Counted from the first letter of the stretch, positions 52,867-60,701 are shown. The stretch: 64,000 nucleotides of DNA from Weissella cibaria KACC 11862 (GCF_000193635.1 NZ_AEKT01000035.1:62001-126000), one strand, 5' to 3'. The notes: generated by a model from the sequence alone, not told the origin. Numbers and translations are program-made.

Positions 52867-52895
52867 CGGTAATCGTCAAATCGATTACCGCTTTT
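52862..52895 (-). terminator. Intrinsic terminator of the DUF2255-AKR-CMD-cupin operon
   Basis: Perfect 14-bp stem AAAAGCGGTAATCG / CGATTACCGCTTTT. Confidence 0.9.
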
Positions 52896-52905
52896 ATAGT
52901 GTTTA

Positions 52906-53313
52906 TTAAACTAGTGCATCATAGTCCGCATCTGAAACTGGCTCAAGCCATTCTGGCGTTCCAGCCGTAATTGCAATGTGCTCAAACCAACTATCTTTCT
53001 TGGCACCGTGCCAATGCTTCACACCATCACGTGTCACGATAGTATCACCCTTTGTCAGTGACTGAGCAGGTTGTCCTTCTTCTTGATACCACCCTTCACC
53101 GGCGGTCACCAATAAAATCTGATAGCCATCATGGTGAATGTGCCAATTGTTTCGTGATCCTGGTTCAAACGACACTGAACCAATCCCAATCTTTTCATCC
53201 GGCGACGTCACCAAATTGGTCAAATACGTGTCCCCGACAAAAAATTCGCCATAGGGATTTAGAACACCCGCTGAAAAGATTGTACCCGTTTTAATTTCTG
53301 GAAAATTCGCCAT
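52906..53313 (-). CDS. Cupin domain protein
   Basis: A 135-aa single cupin: motif 1 is PGSRNNWHIHHDGYQILLVTAGEG (two metal-binding His) and motif 2 is GVKHWHGAKKDSWFEHIAI (third His). The Glu usual in motif 1 is Gln. Such cupins often accompany carboxymuconolactone decarboxylase-like proteins and aldo-keto reductases in LAB operons. They may detoxify quinones or aldehydes, but the reaction is unproven. The start overlaps the preceding stop by one base. Confidence 0.84.
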   Translation of the reverse strand: MANFPEIKTGTIFSAGVLNPYGEFFVGDTYLTNLVTSPDEKIGIGSVSFEPGSRNNWHIHHDGYQILLVTAGEGWYQEEGQPAQSLTKGDTIVTRDGVKHWHGAKKDSWFEHIAITAGTPEWLEPVSDADYDALV

Positions 53314-53636
53314 TATGCCACCCCGTAAACTTCTTTTGCGATATTAAATGCTGACCAGGCTTTAGGCCAACCAACGTAGAATGCCAAGTGGGTAATAATT
53401 TCAGCTACTTCATCAACAGTCAGACCATTCTCTTTAGCTTTCTGCATGTGGAAGGGCAATTGTTCAAACGCCCCTGTCGCAATCAGTGCGGTAATCGTTG
53501 CAAACGACCGATCACGAGCTGAAAGTTCCGTCTCGCGTGACCAAACCTGGCCAAACAGGACCTCGTCATTTAATTCTGCAAACTTAGGTGCAAACGCGCC
53601 CAACGCGTCATGACCTGCAGTTACCTTCTCTGCCAT
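53313..53636 (-). CDS. Carboxymuconolactone decarboxylase (CMD) family protein
   Basis: A 107-aa all-helical protein: FGQVWSRETELSARDRSFATITALIATGAFEQLPFHM and VDEVAEIITHLAFYVGWPKAWSAF in outline match the CMD domain. The AhpD-type CxxC redox pair is absent, so peroxidase activity is unlikely. ATG 53636 is preferred over ATG 53645, which abuts the SD. It belongs to the same operon as the aldo-keto reductase and the cupin. Confidence 0.87.
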   Translation of the reverse strand: MAEKVTAGHDALGAFAPKFAELNDEVLFGQVWSRETELSARDRSFATITALIATGAFEQLPFHMQKAKENGLTVDEVAEIITHLAFYVGWPKAWSAFNIAKEVYGVA

Positions 53637-53653
53637 ATCACTCATCTCCGTTC

Positions 53654-54523
53654 TTAATCTAACGTGCCCCCGAAAACTGGGAAGCCACTAAATTCACCAT
53701 AATCATTAAACGTAACCTGCTTTAACAGCGCCATATCATCATCACTAATGGTAAAGTCGACTGTTGCGTTATGACGCATGTGGTCTTCAGACAGCGTCTT
53801 TGGCAAAGGCAAGGCATCCAATTGCAACAAGTAGCGAATCCCCAATTGTGGTACCGATACACCATACTTATCAGCAATTTGTTGCAAGTTCGGATTCTTC
53901 AGCATTTCACCGTGACCAAATGGCGAATAGGCTTCAATTTGAATATCGTGTTGCTTGGCATAATCAAAGAGACCAAATGGCACATTGCCGATGTGCGCCA
54001 AAACTTGATCTACAGCAGGCTTAATGCGTCCGTTATCAAGAATGTTCTGCAAGTCAACTTCATCAAAGTTTGAGACACCGATTGTTCGAATCTTACCAGC
54101 ATCAACGGCCTCTTCCAGTGCACGCCAAGCAGCCAGATTACCGGCAAAGAAACGGTCCTCTTTTTGGAAATCAACCCAAGGCTTTGGTGAATGAATAATC
54201 ATCATATCGATATAGTTCAACCCTAAATCAGCCAATGATTGGTCAATGGCAGCCACCGCATCATCATAGTCCTTGATTTCACCGACTAGTTTGGTTGTCA
54301 CGAAAATATCTTCCCGTCGCACGCCACTGTCACGGACGCCATGACCGACACCAACTTCATTTTCATAGGCTTCAGCCGTATCAATATGCCGGTAGCCCAC
54401 TTGAATCGCCGTTTTAACAGCTAGGGCTGCGTCATCATTATCAGTAATCATCCACGTGCCAAACCCAATCTTCGGGATTTCAACACCATTATTTAATTTG
54501 TAGGTTTCATCAAAAATTGTCAT
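53654..54523 (-). CDS. Aldo/keto reductase
   Basis: A 289-aa NADPH-dependent TIM-barrel carbonyl reductase. Catalytic tetrad residues are visible: D in YRHIDTAEAYENE (with Tyr), K in FVTTKLVGE and H in DMMIIHSPKPW. GVSNFDEVDLQNIL and the C-terminal PLPKTLSEDHMRHN form the cofactor-binding part. ATG 54523 suits the GAGGAG box better than 54529. It overlaps or abuts DUF2255. It probably reduces aldehydes or 2,5-diketo-gluconate-like substrates; specificity is unknown. Confidence 0.9.
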   Translation of the reverse strand: MTIFDETYKLNNGVEIPKIGFGTWMITDNDDAALAVKTAIQVGYRHIDTAEAYENEVGVGHGVRDSGVRREDIFVTTKLVGEIKDYDDAVAAIDQSLADLGLNYIDMMIIHSPKPWVDFQKEDRFFAGNLAAWRALEEAVDAGKIRTIGVSNFDEVDLQNILDNGRIKPAVDQVLAHIGNVPFGLFDYAKQHDIQIEAYSPFGHGEMLKNPNLQQIADKYGVSVPQLGIRYLLQLDALPLPKTLSEDHMRHNATVDFTISDDDMALLKQVTFNDYGEFSGFPVFGGTLD

Positions 54524-54525
54524 GT

Positions 54526-54918
54526 TCATGCTCCTCGTTCTTTCAAAATCACACGGACCGTCGCCTCACGTGGTCCGGCACCCAACATTGGTGGCATATA
54601 GGCGCTGTCCGCATACTTTGTCTGATAGGCAGTATCAATTGCCGCCTGAAGTTGCTCATAGCCAGCCCCCGAAATGAGTTCAAAGGCGACGCGATACGTC
54701 TGACCAGCGATGGTGATTTCACCCGCCCCTTGGCTCTTTGCTGATCCGTACCAACGTGATTGCAACCCATTCCAGGCGCGAACGTATAACTCATCGTCGA
54801 CAACGACCGACCAAATCCATGTTGGTGTCCCCGGCGTGCGACCATCAGCTCGATAAGGCGCAATATGAAAATCATCTGCCCGACTAAAGTCGTTAACTTG
54901 TTCTGATGTTAGTGTCAT
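54526..54918 (-). CDS. DUF2255 family protein
   Basis: A 130-aa protein with the DUF2255 pattern: FHIAPYRADGRTPGTPTWIWSVVVDDELYVRAWNGLQSRWY in outline, resembling a flavin- or F420-dependent split-barrel. Its function is unknown. GGGAGG lies 8 nt before ATG 54918. It is first of the four-gene operon and divergent from the LysR gene, which probably regulates it. Confidence 0.84.
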   Translation of the reverse strand: MTLTSEQVNDFSRADDFHIAPYRADGRTPGTPTWIWSVVVDDELYVRAWNGLQSRWYGSAKSQGAGEITIAGQTYRVAFELISGAGYEQLQAAIDTAYQTKYADSAYMPPMLGAGPREATVRVILKERGA

Positions 54919-54927
54919 CTTAGCCAC

Positions 54928-55012
54928 CTCCCTTGTATCTCAAGTGTAGTGCGTTATACTTTTTATTACTAATGCTTTGTTTTTATAACAAACTATAACG
55001 AGAGGTAATAAT
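54928..55012. promoter_or_regulatory. Divergent LysR-controlled promoter region
   Basis: The 85-bp gap holds GTTATA and TATAAC half-sites (inverted, about 30 bp apart) plus a further TATAAC, in an AT-rich stretch. LysR regulators typically bind T-N11-A motifs in such gaps. The exact site is not resolved. Confidence 0.4.
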
Positions 55013-55888
55013 ATGGAATTGCGCGTTTTAAGATATTTCCTAGCTGTTGCACGCACTGGCACATTAACCGCCGCTGCGGCTCAGTTAAACGTGACACAAC
55101 CTGCTTTATCACGTCAGTTAAAACTGCTTGAAACTGAACTCGGTGTGCAACTGATTAACCGTGAACATAAGCCTGTCACGCTAACCCCTGAAGGTATCTA
55201 CCTGGTCAAACAAGCTGAAGACATGATTGCAATTGCTGACAAAACCGTTACCAATTTACAATCCAAGGAAGCGATTGCCGGTGTTATCACGATTGGTGCG
55301 GCTGAAACAGTGATGTTCGATCACGTTATCCAGGCAATTTCTAAATTGCAACGTGACTACCCTAACGTCACAATTACTTTAATTTCTGGCTCAACAACTG
55401 ACTTACTGGCTCGCCTTAATCAAGGCGAACTCGACTTCCTATTTGCTCTTGATTTCACGCAAAAAGCTTCTTATGACTACCTCGACTTTCCAGATGCGGA
55501 TGTTCGTGGGGTCTTTATCAACCGGCATCATCCCCTGGCCAGTGAGCCAGCAATCACAGCTGAACAACTCACCCAATACCCCGTCGCGATTTCAAGGCAG
55601 TCCTCGTTTAACGATTCCTTAGTAGAAGAACTCGGCTTGAAAGCATCGCAGCTGAATATTCGCATGAAGTATAATCTGATTGGTAATGCCCGCATGTATC
55701 CATTAGTTGACGACCAGCTCCTCTTGGTTGGTATCGCTGGGGTGATCAATGTCCCTGAGTTACTATTCAAACCGTTTACCCCTGAAAACATTTCAACAGG
55801 GACTATGATTTGGAAGCACACTCCCTTACTAACCCCCTTGCATGAGGAATTTATCCATTATTTGGAGAATGAACTCCCAATTAAATAG
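55013..55888 (+). CDS. LysR family transcriptional regulator
   Basis: A 291-aa protein: N-terminal winged HTH MELRVLRYFLAVARTGTLTAAAAQLNVTQPALSRQLKLLE in outline and a periplasmic-binding-like effector domain (about 90-290: ITIGAAETVMFD, LISGSTTDLLARLNQGELDFLFAL). GAGAGG precedes the start. Divergence from the DUF2255-AKR-CMD-cupin operon suggests that operon is its target. Confidence 0.92.
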   Translation: MELRVLRYFLAVARTGTLTAAAAQLNVTQPALSRQLKLLETELGVQLINREHKPVTLTPEGIYLVKQAEDMIAIADKTVTNLQSKEAIAGVITIGAAETVMFDHVIQAISKLQRDYPNVTITLISGSTTDLLARLNQGELDFLFALDFTQKASYDYLDFPDADVRGVFINRHHPLASEPAITAEQLTQYPVAISRQSSFNDSLVEELGLKASQLNIRMKYNLIGNARMYPLVDDQLLLVGIAGVINVPELLFKPFTPENISTGTMIWKHTPLLTPLHEEFIHYLENELPIK

Positions 55889-55896
55889 TGCTACGC

Positions 55897-55930
55897 AAAA
55901 GGGCTACCAAAATGAATTGGTAGCCCTTTT
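55897..55930. terminator. Bidirectional intrinsic terminator
   Basis: Perfect 14-bp stem AAAAGGGCTACCAA / TTGGTAGCCCTTTT, between the convergent lysR gene and the 55953 gene. Confidence 0.9.
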
Positions 55931-55952
55931 CTTTGTTATTAATATTAGTAAA

Positions 55953-56282
55953 TTAATTAGTGAAATGAGTTTCTCGGCGCTGACGCCACGCCAACCCTGC
56001 CGCAAGAACGCCACCGATTGCCAGATATGTTAAAAATGAAGGCCAATACCAGTTTGCATACGAAACCCAGTCAAACACCTCGGTTAGCACACCAAACAAA
56101 ACAGCACTAATGACTGCTCCTCCCCAATTAGGTGCTAACGACATAATCACGGCCACTAAGGCAATTGCTAAGTAGAACAACAACTCAGCAAAATTGTGGC
56201 GAATTACAAGTGTCGGAACTGCGAAAATCACCATTAAATACAGTAAATTTTTCGACCACGTGTTCATATTTTTTAACATCAT
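55953..56282 (-). CDS. Hypothetical membrane protein (109 aa)
   Basis: Small protein with three to four hydrophobic segments (LLYLMVIFAVPTLVI, LLFYLAIALVAVIMSLA, AVISAVLFGVLTEVF, LTYLAIGGVLAAGLAW) and a basic C-terminus. Not recognised. GGAGG precedes ATG 56282, and it lies 7 bp after the MmcQ/YjbR-like gene, so it is co-transcribed with it. Confidence 0.78.
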   Translation of the reverse strand: MMLKNMNTWSKNLLYLMVIFAVPTLVIRHNFAELLFYLAIALVAVIMSLAPNWGGAVISAVLFGVLTEVFDWVSYANWYWPSFLTYLAIGGVLAAGLAWRQRRETHFTN

Positions 56283-56289
56283 TGGCCTC

Positions 56290-56637
56290 CTACTGTTTTG
56301 TTAGGCGTTCGCTTTCGGCCAACATCCCTAACATTTCTTGTTTTGTCGCATCAGTAGCGTTAACCGCAATCGTAATCCAATGCCGCTTATTCATATGATA
56401 AGCACGGGTAATCCCGCGCGTTTTAATCATCTCATCAACGTGGTCCGGCGTTAATTTCAACGTCAAATACAACACCGCCTCACGTTCAAAAATCATAGCC
56501 GTAATTTTGTTACTGGCATTATGCTTCATAACTGTCCAAATAATTGTCTCATGTGAATTGGTTTTGTTAAATGGATACGTTTCATGAGTCGCCGCATGGT
56601 CTTGTACCAGCGCGATCAACTGTTCTCTGGTGTACAT
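56290..56637 (-). CDS. MmcQ/YjbR family protein
   Basis: A 115-aa DNA-binding-like double-wing fold protein: TYPFNKTNSHETIIWTVMKHN, NKITAMIFEREAVLYLTLKLTPDHVDEM and HMNKRHWITIAVN are the YjbR core. Its function is poorly known. GGAGGAG precedes ATG 56637; seven further codons upstream are not needed. Confidence 0.87.
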   Translation of the reverse strand: MYTREQLIALVQDHAATHETYPFNKTNSHETIIWTVMKHNASNKITAMIFEREAVLYLTLKLTPDHVDEMIKTRGITRAYHMNKRHWITIAVNATDATKQEMLGMLAESERLTKQ

Positions 56638-56749
56638 CTGAGTCGCTCCTCCAATCATGTTTTACCATAATAGCACAGACAACTTGGACGGCACCTCTAC
56701 ATTTTTATAGTCAACGCAAAATCACGTTTACGCACGAAACCAAGACAGT

Positions 56750-57157
56750 CTACCGACAGTATAACGCCAACACCCGTTTTGCTTTCTCTAGCGTTGTCGC
56801 ATCCGGCGCCTCGTAAATTTTGATTACTTCCAATACTTCTTTGCCAGCGACGGTTTTGTACCGCTTAACCCCGTCATGGGTTGGATCGCTATTATAATCA
56901 CCCCAATAACCACCACCATGAGGATCTTTAAGCAGCCAATATTTATCATCTGTAACCCGCCCAGTCCGATTCTCCACGATACTTAGTGCGTAATCCAAGC
57001 CATGTTTTCGTGCATCCAACACCAGCGCCCGCTCAGTCCGGTTCACCGGTAAGATATTCTGGATAGTCGGCTTATCGGGGGCTAATACGTCATCAGTATG
57101 CGTCACCGCTACAAATGCACCCGCAAAACCAATCAATAGTAACAAAATTGTTTTCAT
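56750..57157 (-). CDS. Hypothetical exported protein (135 aa)
   Basis: The N-terminal hydrophobic segment MKTILLLLIGFAGAFVAV acts as a signal peptide or anchor. A polar domain with GYWGDYNSDPTHDGVKRYKTVAGKEV in outline follows, ending with one Cys (ALYCR). I do not recognise the family. A good RBS (GAGAGG) is present. It is a single gene beside an AT-rich region (57170-57220). Confidence 0.7.
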   Translation of the reverse strand: MKTILLLLIGFAGAFVAVTHTDDVLAPDKPTIQNILPVNRTERALVLDARKHGLDYALSIVENRTGRVTDDKYWLLKDPHGGGYWGDYNSDPTHDGVKRYKTVAGKEVLEVIKIYEAPDATTLEKAKRVLALYCR

Positions 57158-57382
57158 GCCATTCCTCTCATATGATATATTTCATCAATATATTCATATA
57201 ATCATATAAATATGAAGGAATAGTGGCTACTGATACTTTATTGCCAGCTGCCAGGCTAAATTTTAACGTTTTTTGCCTTATTACCTCTCAAAATTTGACC
57301 AATCAACAGCTGCAAATTGCCTTTTTTCAACTATCTTGCAATAATGAATTTAATTTTTTACTACAGAAACTGGAGATTCAAT

Positions 57383-57715
57383 ATGACAGTCACCGTTAAT
57401 TTATATTACACCGGTACCAACGGTGCAGCGCAGGCTTTTGCAAAAGAGATGCTTGAAACGGGTGTCGTAGCCCAAATCCGCGCCATGCCTGGTAATGAAC
57501 GTTACGAGTATTTTCAACCGCTTAATGATTCTGAAACGATCCTTTTGATTGACGCCTGGCAAAATCAGGCCGCCATTGACGTGCACCACGCCTCTCCAAT
57601 GATGGCTGAAATTGCACGTCTACGAGAAAAATATGATTTACATATGCGTGTTGAACGATACTTATCCGATGAGGATGGCATACCAGACGCTGATGCAACT
57701 TTCATTCGTAAATAA
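57383..57715 (+). CDS. ABM-domain (antibiotic biosynthesis monooxygenase-like) protein
   Basis: A 110-aa dimeric alpha-beta barrel protein: VTVNLYYTGTNGAAQAFAKEM, YEYFQPLNDSETILLIDAWQNQAAIDVHHASPMMAEI in outline. The W-x-N-x-x-A-x-D-x-H-H pattern is typical of quinol monooxygenase/YgiN-like members. GGAGA lies before ATG 57383. It is a single gene. Actual oxygenase activity is not established. Confidence 0.82.
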   Translation: MTVTVNLYYTGTNGAAQAFAKEMLETGVVAQIRAMPGNERYEYFQPLNDSETILLIDAWQNQAAIDVHHASPMMAEIARLREKYDLHMRVERYLSDEDGIPDADATFIRK

Positions 57716-57794
57716 TCGCTATGACACTGGTTCAATTTTATGAATAAGTGTTTTTTAATTTAACGCTTCCGTCACAACACTATTTTGAATATTA

Positions 57795-58076
57795 TTACGA
57801 TAAATCTTTGGCCTTCATTCGTTCCAGTTCCTGTTGAACTTTCTTCTTACGGGCATCCAAGCTACTTAGCCAAATACCATTTAAAATTGCTTCACCAGCT
57901 AGCAGCGGTGTTAATGCACTGAAGAATGACGTATGATAGAAAATCACCAAATAACCAACAAGCACGGCAAATAATACACTTGGTACAGCCCCAAACCATT
58001 TTGGCAAATAGCGATCCGCCAGATAAATAACTGCCGCTATTAACATCCCCATCATTAGTCCTTTAAAATCACTCAT
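57795..58076 (-). CDS. Small membrane protein paired with DUF2089
   Basis: A 93-aa protein with two to three transmembrane segments (LMMGMLIAAVIYLADRYL, VLFAVLVGYLVIFY) and a charged C-terminal helix (DARKKKVQQELERMKAKD). It overlaps the DUF2089 gene by ATGA. Such a regulator/membrane-protein pair is common in Firmicutes, where the membrane protein may sequester the regulator (inference). Confidence 0.78.
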   Translation of the reverse strand: MSDFKGLMMGMLIAAVIYLADRYLPKWFGAVPSVLFAVLVGYLVIFYHTSFFSALTPLLAGEAILNGIWLSSLDARKKKVQQELERMKAKDLS

Positions 58077-58348
58077 TTATTTGCCTCCCGATAATCCGAA
58101 ATAATTTCCTTTGCAACATCCAACGATATTTTTTCCGCAATCACCATCTTCATAATGCGGCCTTCAAAACTATTAGCTTGTTTACTATCAATTAAATTAA
58201 TGGTCTGAATGACCATATTCAACCTTGTTCTAACAGTTGGGTAACTCACATCATATATCTTTGCTAATTGTTTTAGTGACCCAGAAGAAAGTACCAATTG
58301 TTTTACAAATTCCTGATCTTCAGTACTCAACTCTAAAAACCATTCCAT
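58073..58348 (-). CDS. DUF2089 family protein (putative HTH regulator)
   Basis: A 91-aa protein: STEDQEFVKQLVLSSGSLKQLAKIYDVSYPTVRTRLNMVIQ in outline is the DUF2089 HTH-like core, without the N-terminal zinc ribbon found in longer members. AAGGAG lies 7 nt before ATG 58348. It is coupled to the downstream membrane protein. Confidence 0.83.
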   Translation of the reverse strand: MEWFLELSTEDQEFVKQLVLSSGSLKQLAKIYDVSYPTVRTRLNMVIQTINLIDSKQANSFEGRIMKMVIAEKISLDVAKEIISDYREANK

Positions 58349-58488
58349 CACTGCGCTCCTTTAACATTGTTTATTTAACTTTAACAATGTTAAATAAAAT
58401 GTGCAAACTTAATTTATAAAAAGAAAAAGTCGCGTTGTTAAAACGTGACTTTTGGATAATATTTATTAAATTCTGTCAGTGTAAAAAA

Positions 58489-59791
58489 TTAGTTTGTGTG
58501 CTTGAACAGACTTCCTTCGCTAATCTCAAAGACCTCAGTTGCAACATCTCTCACGAATTGGGCATCATGGGAGACGAAAACGACGGCTTGTTTCGTCGTC
58601 TGCAGATACGCAGTCAAGGCCTCTAACGCCGGAATATCTAAATAATTCGTTGGTTCATCAAGAATTAATAAATCACTAGCTTGTAGTAAAGCTTTGACCA
58701 GCGCGACACGAACACGTTCACCGCCACTCATATCGCCAACCAATTCATTAACCTGTTCTAACCGAATCCCCATTGCCCCTAAAAAGTTACGAGCAATCTG
58801 TTCTGATTCATCAGTCGTCTGCATGATATTTGCCCAGGCCGCCCTGCAACAAACGATTAATTAGCGTCGTTTTACCTGATCCATTTTTGCCCACAATTGC
58901 TACGCGATGACCGGTCTCAACCTTGAGTGTCACATGCTGGATTAATTCCCGTTCACCTTGTGACACCGTTACATCCAATGCGGTGATAACCGGCTTACCT
59001 GGGCGCACCATCACTGGCTTTTGTAACGTCAATTTTGTCTCTGATAGAGGCTTCTCAACTTTGTTTAACCGGTTTAGACGACTATTGAAAGCTTTGCGTT
59101 GTTGCGCAAAACCTTTTTCAATGCCATTTGAATTATTCTTGATTGATTCAACTTCGGCCCGACTATGCTTGTGCGGATTAATTTTCTTGGCCCGGGCAGA
59201 CCGTTCGCCAGCCTCTCTAGCGCGCTGCGATAAGCGACTTTTCTCCGAAACGTACGCTTTGTAGGCTTGCATTTGAGCATCGCGCTTAGCAGCCACCTCA
59301 GCTAAATATCCCTCATAGTTGCCATTGAAAGCGGTGACCTTCCCATTTTCAAAAGACCAAACCGTCATTGCAACTTCACGCAGAAACGCCCGGTTGTGCG
59401 AGACTAAAATTACCAACCCCTTAAAATGGCGAAGTGACTTAATTAACCACGCTTGATGTGCGGTATCCAAATGTGATGTTGGCTCGTCGAGAATTAAAAC
59501 ATCTGGTCGACTGACTAATGCTTCACTAATCAGTCGTCTCGTCATTTCACCACCAGACTCCCCATCTACCGTATTAATTTGTGGCACAAAAGCCATAAAA
59601 CCTGGTAATGTGACGGTGCCGGAATAATCTGTGTCCACTCCTCGTAGTATGTTTAGCAGCGTTGTCTTGCCTGCACCGTTCTCACCAACGATGGCAACAA
59701 TGCCTGTCTGCGGAATCGTGATATGATCAATTTCGAATAGCGTATCGCCATTAATCTGCTTAGTAAGATTTTGAATTTGTCCTTGTAGCAT
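58489..59791 (-). pseudogene. Broken ABC-F ribosome-protection protein gene (Vga/Msr-like)
   Basis: Two halves of one ABC-F ATPase are in different frames. The first (59791 to about 58811) has Walker A GENGAGKTT, signature ESGGE, DEPTSHLD, the basic inter-domain linker and the second Walker A GKNGSGKTT, then runs out of frame at GGLGKYHADD. The second (58824 to 58489) resumes with MQTTDESEQ, DMSGGERVRVAL, DEPTNYLD and VSHDAQF. By comparison with Vga(A), about 25-30 codons between the second Walker A and the MQTTDES region are missing. The layout (short NBD1 with PQ...ESGGE) fits antibiotic-protecting ABC-F proteins. The leader regulatory elements remain. Confidence 0.82.
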
Positions 59792-59795
59792 AAAA

Positions 59796-59828
59796 GCCTC
59801 CAATCTCGATGACGATGAGATTGAAGGC
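59796..59828 (-). promoter_or_regulatory. SD-sequestering leader hairpin of the ABC-F gene
   Basis: On the minus strand GCCTTCAATCTC pairs with GAGATTGGAGGC (one G-U). The 3' arm contains the GGAGG Shine-Dalgarno for ATG 59791. It could also act as a weak terminator (TTTT follows). Confidence 0.6.
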
Positions 59829-59831
59829 ACT

Positions 59832-59870
59832 TCAAAAAGCATGTTTGTTGACACACGCAAAAGTCCACAC
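59832..59870 (-). CDS. uORF / leader peptide of the ABC-F gene (12 aa)
   Basis: A GTG-initiated ORF, MWTFACVNKHAF, behind GGTGAG ends 3 nt before the SD-sequestering hairpin. Drug-stalled ribosomes on such uORFs control many ABC-F and erm genes. The GTG start and the exact peptide are inferred. Confidence 0.45.
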   Translation of the reverse strand: MWTFACVNKHAF

Positions 59871-60113
59871 TAAAACCAATCTCACCGATAGTATCTATCA
59901 ACTTGAAATCAGCTTAATTGCGCAATGGACCTTACCTCGTGTTCTTTTAATTGTCTATATTATGCCAGGTTAACTTTAGCTGGTCAACAATAACCGCTTT
60001 CTAGTTTACATAATCTATGTTATCCCGAGTAACGATTAATTGTATTGTCTATATTGATTACTTTTTAGAAATCTTCTTGTTCAAGATTAAGAAATTCTAC
60101 ATTTGTTATCCTG

Positions 60114-60142
60114 TTTACAGTGCCCTCAAACTAATTCATACT
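60114..60142 (+). promoter_or_regulatory. Promoter of the candidate toxin mRNA
   Basis: TTTACA (60114-60119), a 17-bp spacer and CATACT (60137-60142). The predicted start is near 60149, at the foot of the 5' hairpin. Confidence 0.6.
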
Positions 60143-60147
60143 AGATA

Positions 60148-60185
60148 CCGTGGTTGCAAAGGATTGATCCCCTGCGCAACCGCGG
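60148..60185 (+). promoter_or_regulatory. 5'-terminal hairpin of the candidate toxin mRNA
   Basis: CCGTGGTTGC pairs with GCAACCGCGG (one G-U) across 18 nt, right at the predicted 5' end. Such hairpins stabilise type I toxin mRNAs. Further on, CCCACCTT (60214-60221) can pair with the SD AAGGAGGG (60241-60248) apart from one mismatch. Confidence 0.55.
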
Positions 60186-60256
60186 CAGTGTGTCTAGGTT
60201 CATAACGTCCCTGCCCACCTTCAGTAACTTACTAGGAACCAAGGAGGGTAAACAAC

Positions 60257-60295
60257 ATGTTTCCTAAGATTATCCAGAGGGTATTGTATGGTTAG
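60257..60295 (+). CDS. Leader ORF (12 aa) coupled to the candidate toxin
   Basis: MFPKIIQRVLYG has a strong SD AAGGAGGG 8 nt upstream. It ends at TAG 60293-60295, overlapping the next ORF's ATG (60288) by 8 bases. It is probably translated first and couples translation into the 49-aa ORF, like mok for hok in hok/sok. Confidence 0.55.
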   Translation: MFPKIIQRVLYG

Positions 60296-60437
60296 TTTCG
60301 TTGAGGCCAGTCCTTGGGCTGCGCTGATCGTGCTTATCTTAACATCGCCGAAAATCATTCGAGCCATTGCTACGTTATACGTCGCAATCAAACGAGTGAA
60401 CTTCGAGACAAAAGAAAAGCGCCCACCACGTCAGTGA
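60288..60437 (+). CDS. Candidate type I toxin: small membrane peptide (49 aa)
   Basis: The peptide begins MVSFVEASPWAALIVLILTS and continues PKIIRAIATLYVAIKR. It has one hydrophobic span (about 8-34) followed by a highly charged Arg/Lys/Glu tail ending KRPPRQ. This hydrophobic-then-charged plan is that of Fst/Ldr/Hok-like toxins, but the sequence matches none I know. It has a weak SD of its own (GAGGG) and overlaps an upstream leader ORF. Its 3' end is overlapped by a convergent antisense RNA with its own promoter and terminator. Confidence 0.6.
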   Translation: MVSFVEASPWAALIVLILTSPKIIRAIATLYVAIKRVNFETKEKRPPRQ

Positions 60438-60510
60438 TAGGCACTTAATCAATCAATTCCTAGGAACCTGTCGTCCGCTGAAGCTTGCCCCTTCGGCGGG
60501 CTTTTTGTAT
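60408..60510 (-). ncRNA. Candidate antisense antitoxin RNA
   Basis: A minus-strand promoter TTGAAA (60544-60539), 16 bp, TATTAT (60522-60517) predicts a start near 60510. The RNA of about 100 nt covers the toxin terminator, the 3' UTR and the toxin stop. It ends at hairpin CCTATCAC-TGAC-GTGGTGGG (60441-60422) and CGCTTTTCTTTT. It contains the complement of CTAGGAACC, present at both 60460-60468 and 60232-60240 next to the toxin SD, so it could pair at both places as in the Fst/par system. Confidence 0.55.
60475..60506 (+). terminator. Terminator of the candidate toxin mRNA
   Basis: CCGCTGAAG pairs with CTTCGGCGG (one G-U), followed by GCTTTTT. Confidence 0.8.
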
Positions 60511-60578
60511 GCATTTATAATAACACACCTCGTTCATTTTTCAACGTAATCTCTGTTAAGCAAGTCAAAGTTCATGAA

Positions 60579-60701
60579 TTACGACACACTCATGTATCGT
60601 AACTGACTCAAAAAAGTGCCAGTTGAATACATCTCAAAACGTTTTAGCCACTCTTCATTAACATCACCTTGAACAGGTGCCAAAAATGGATCAGAACGCA
60701 A
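60579..60701 (-). pseudogene. Protein-like 40-codon fragment
   Basis: A minus-strand frame reads LRSDPFLAPVQGDVNEEW... to ...LSQLRYMSVS and stops. It has natural-looking composition but no ATG or good RBS; a stop precedes the TTG. It is probably the end of a lost gene. Not recognised. The rest of 60507-60861 holds only the antisense promoter and the VOC-gene terminator. Confidence 0.3.

Noticed and set aside
57170-57230. AT-rich CATATGATATATTTC-like stretch as a replication or recombination site
   Set aside because: Only loosely palindromic, with no iterons or initiator gene; it probably just holds promoter elements.
59791-59860. N-terminal extension of the ABC-F protein to 59860
   Set aside because: It would place the SD and hairpin inside the gene; the uORF plus ATG 59791 fits better.
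60017-60205. 62-codon plus-strand ORF before the toxin-like locus
   Set aside because: It has no SD, crosses the promoter and 5' hairpin, and has unlikely composition.
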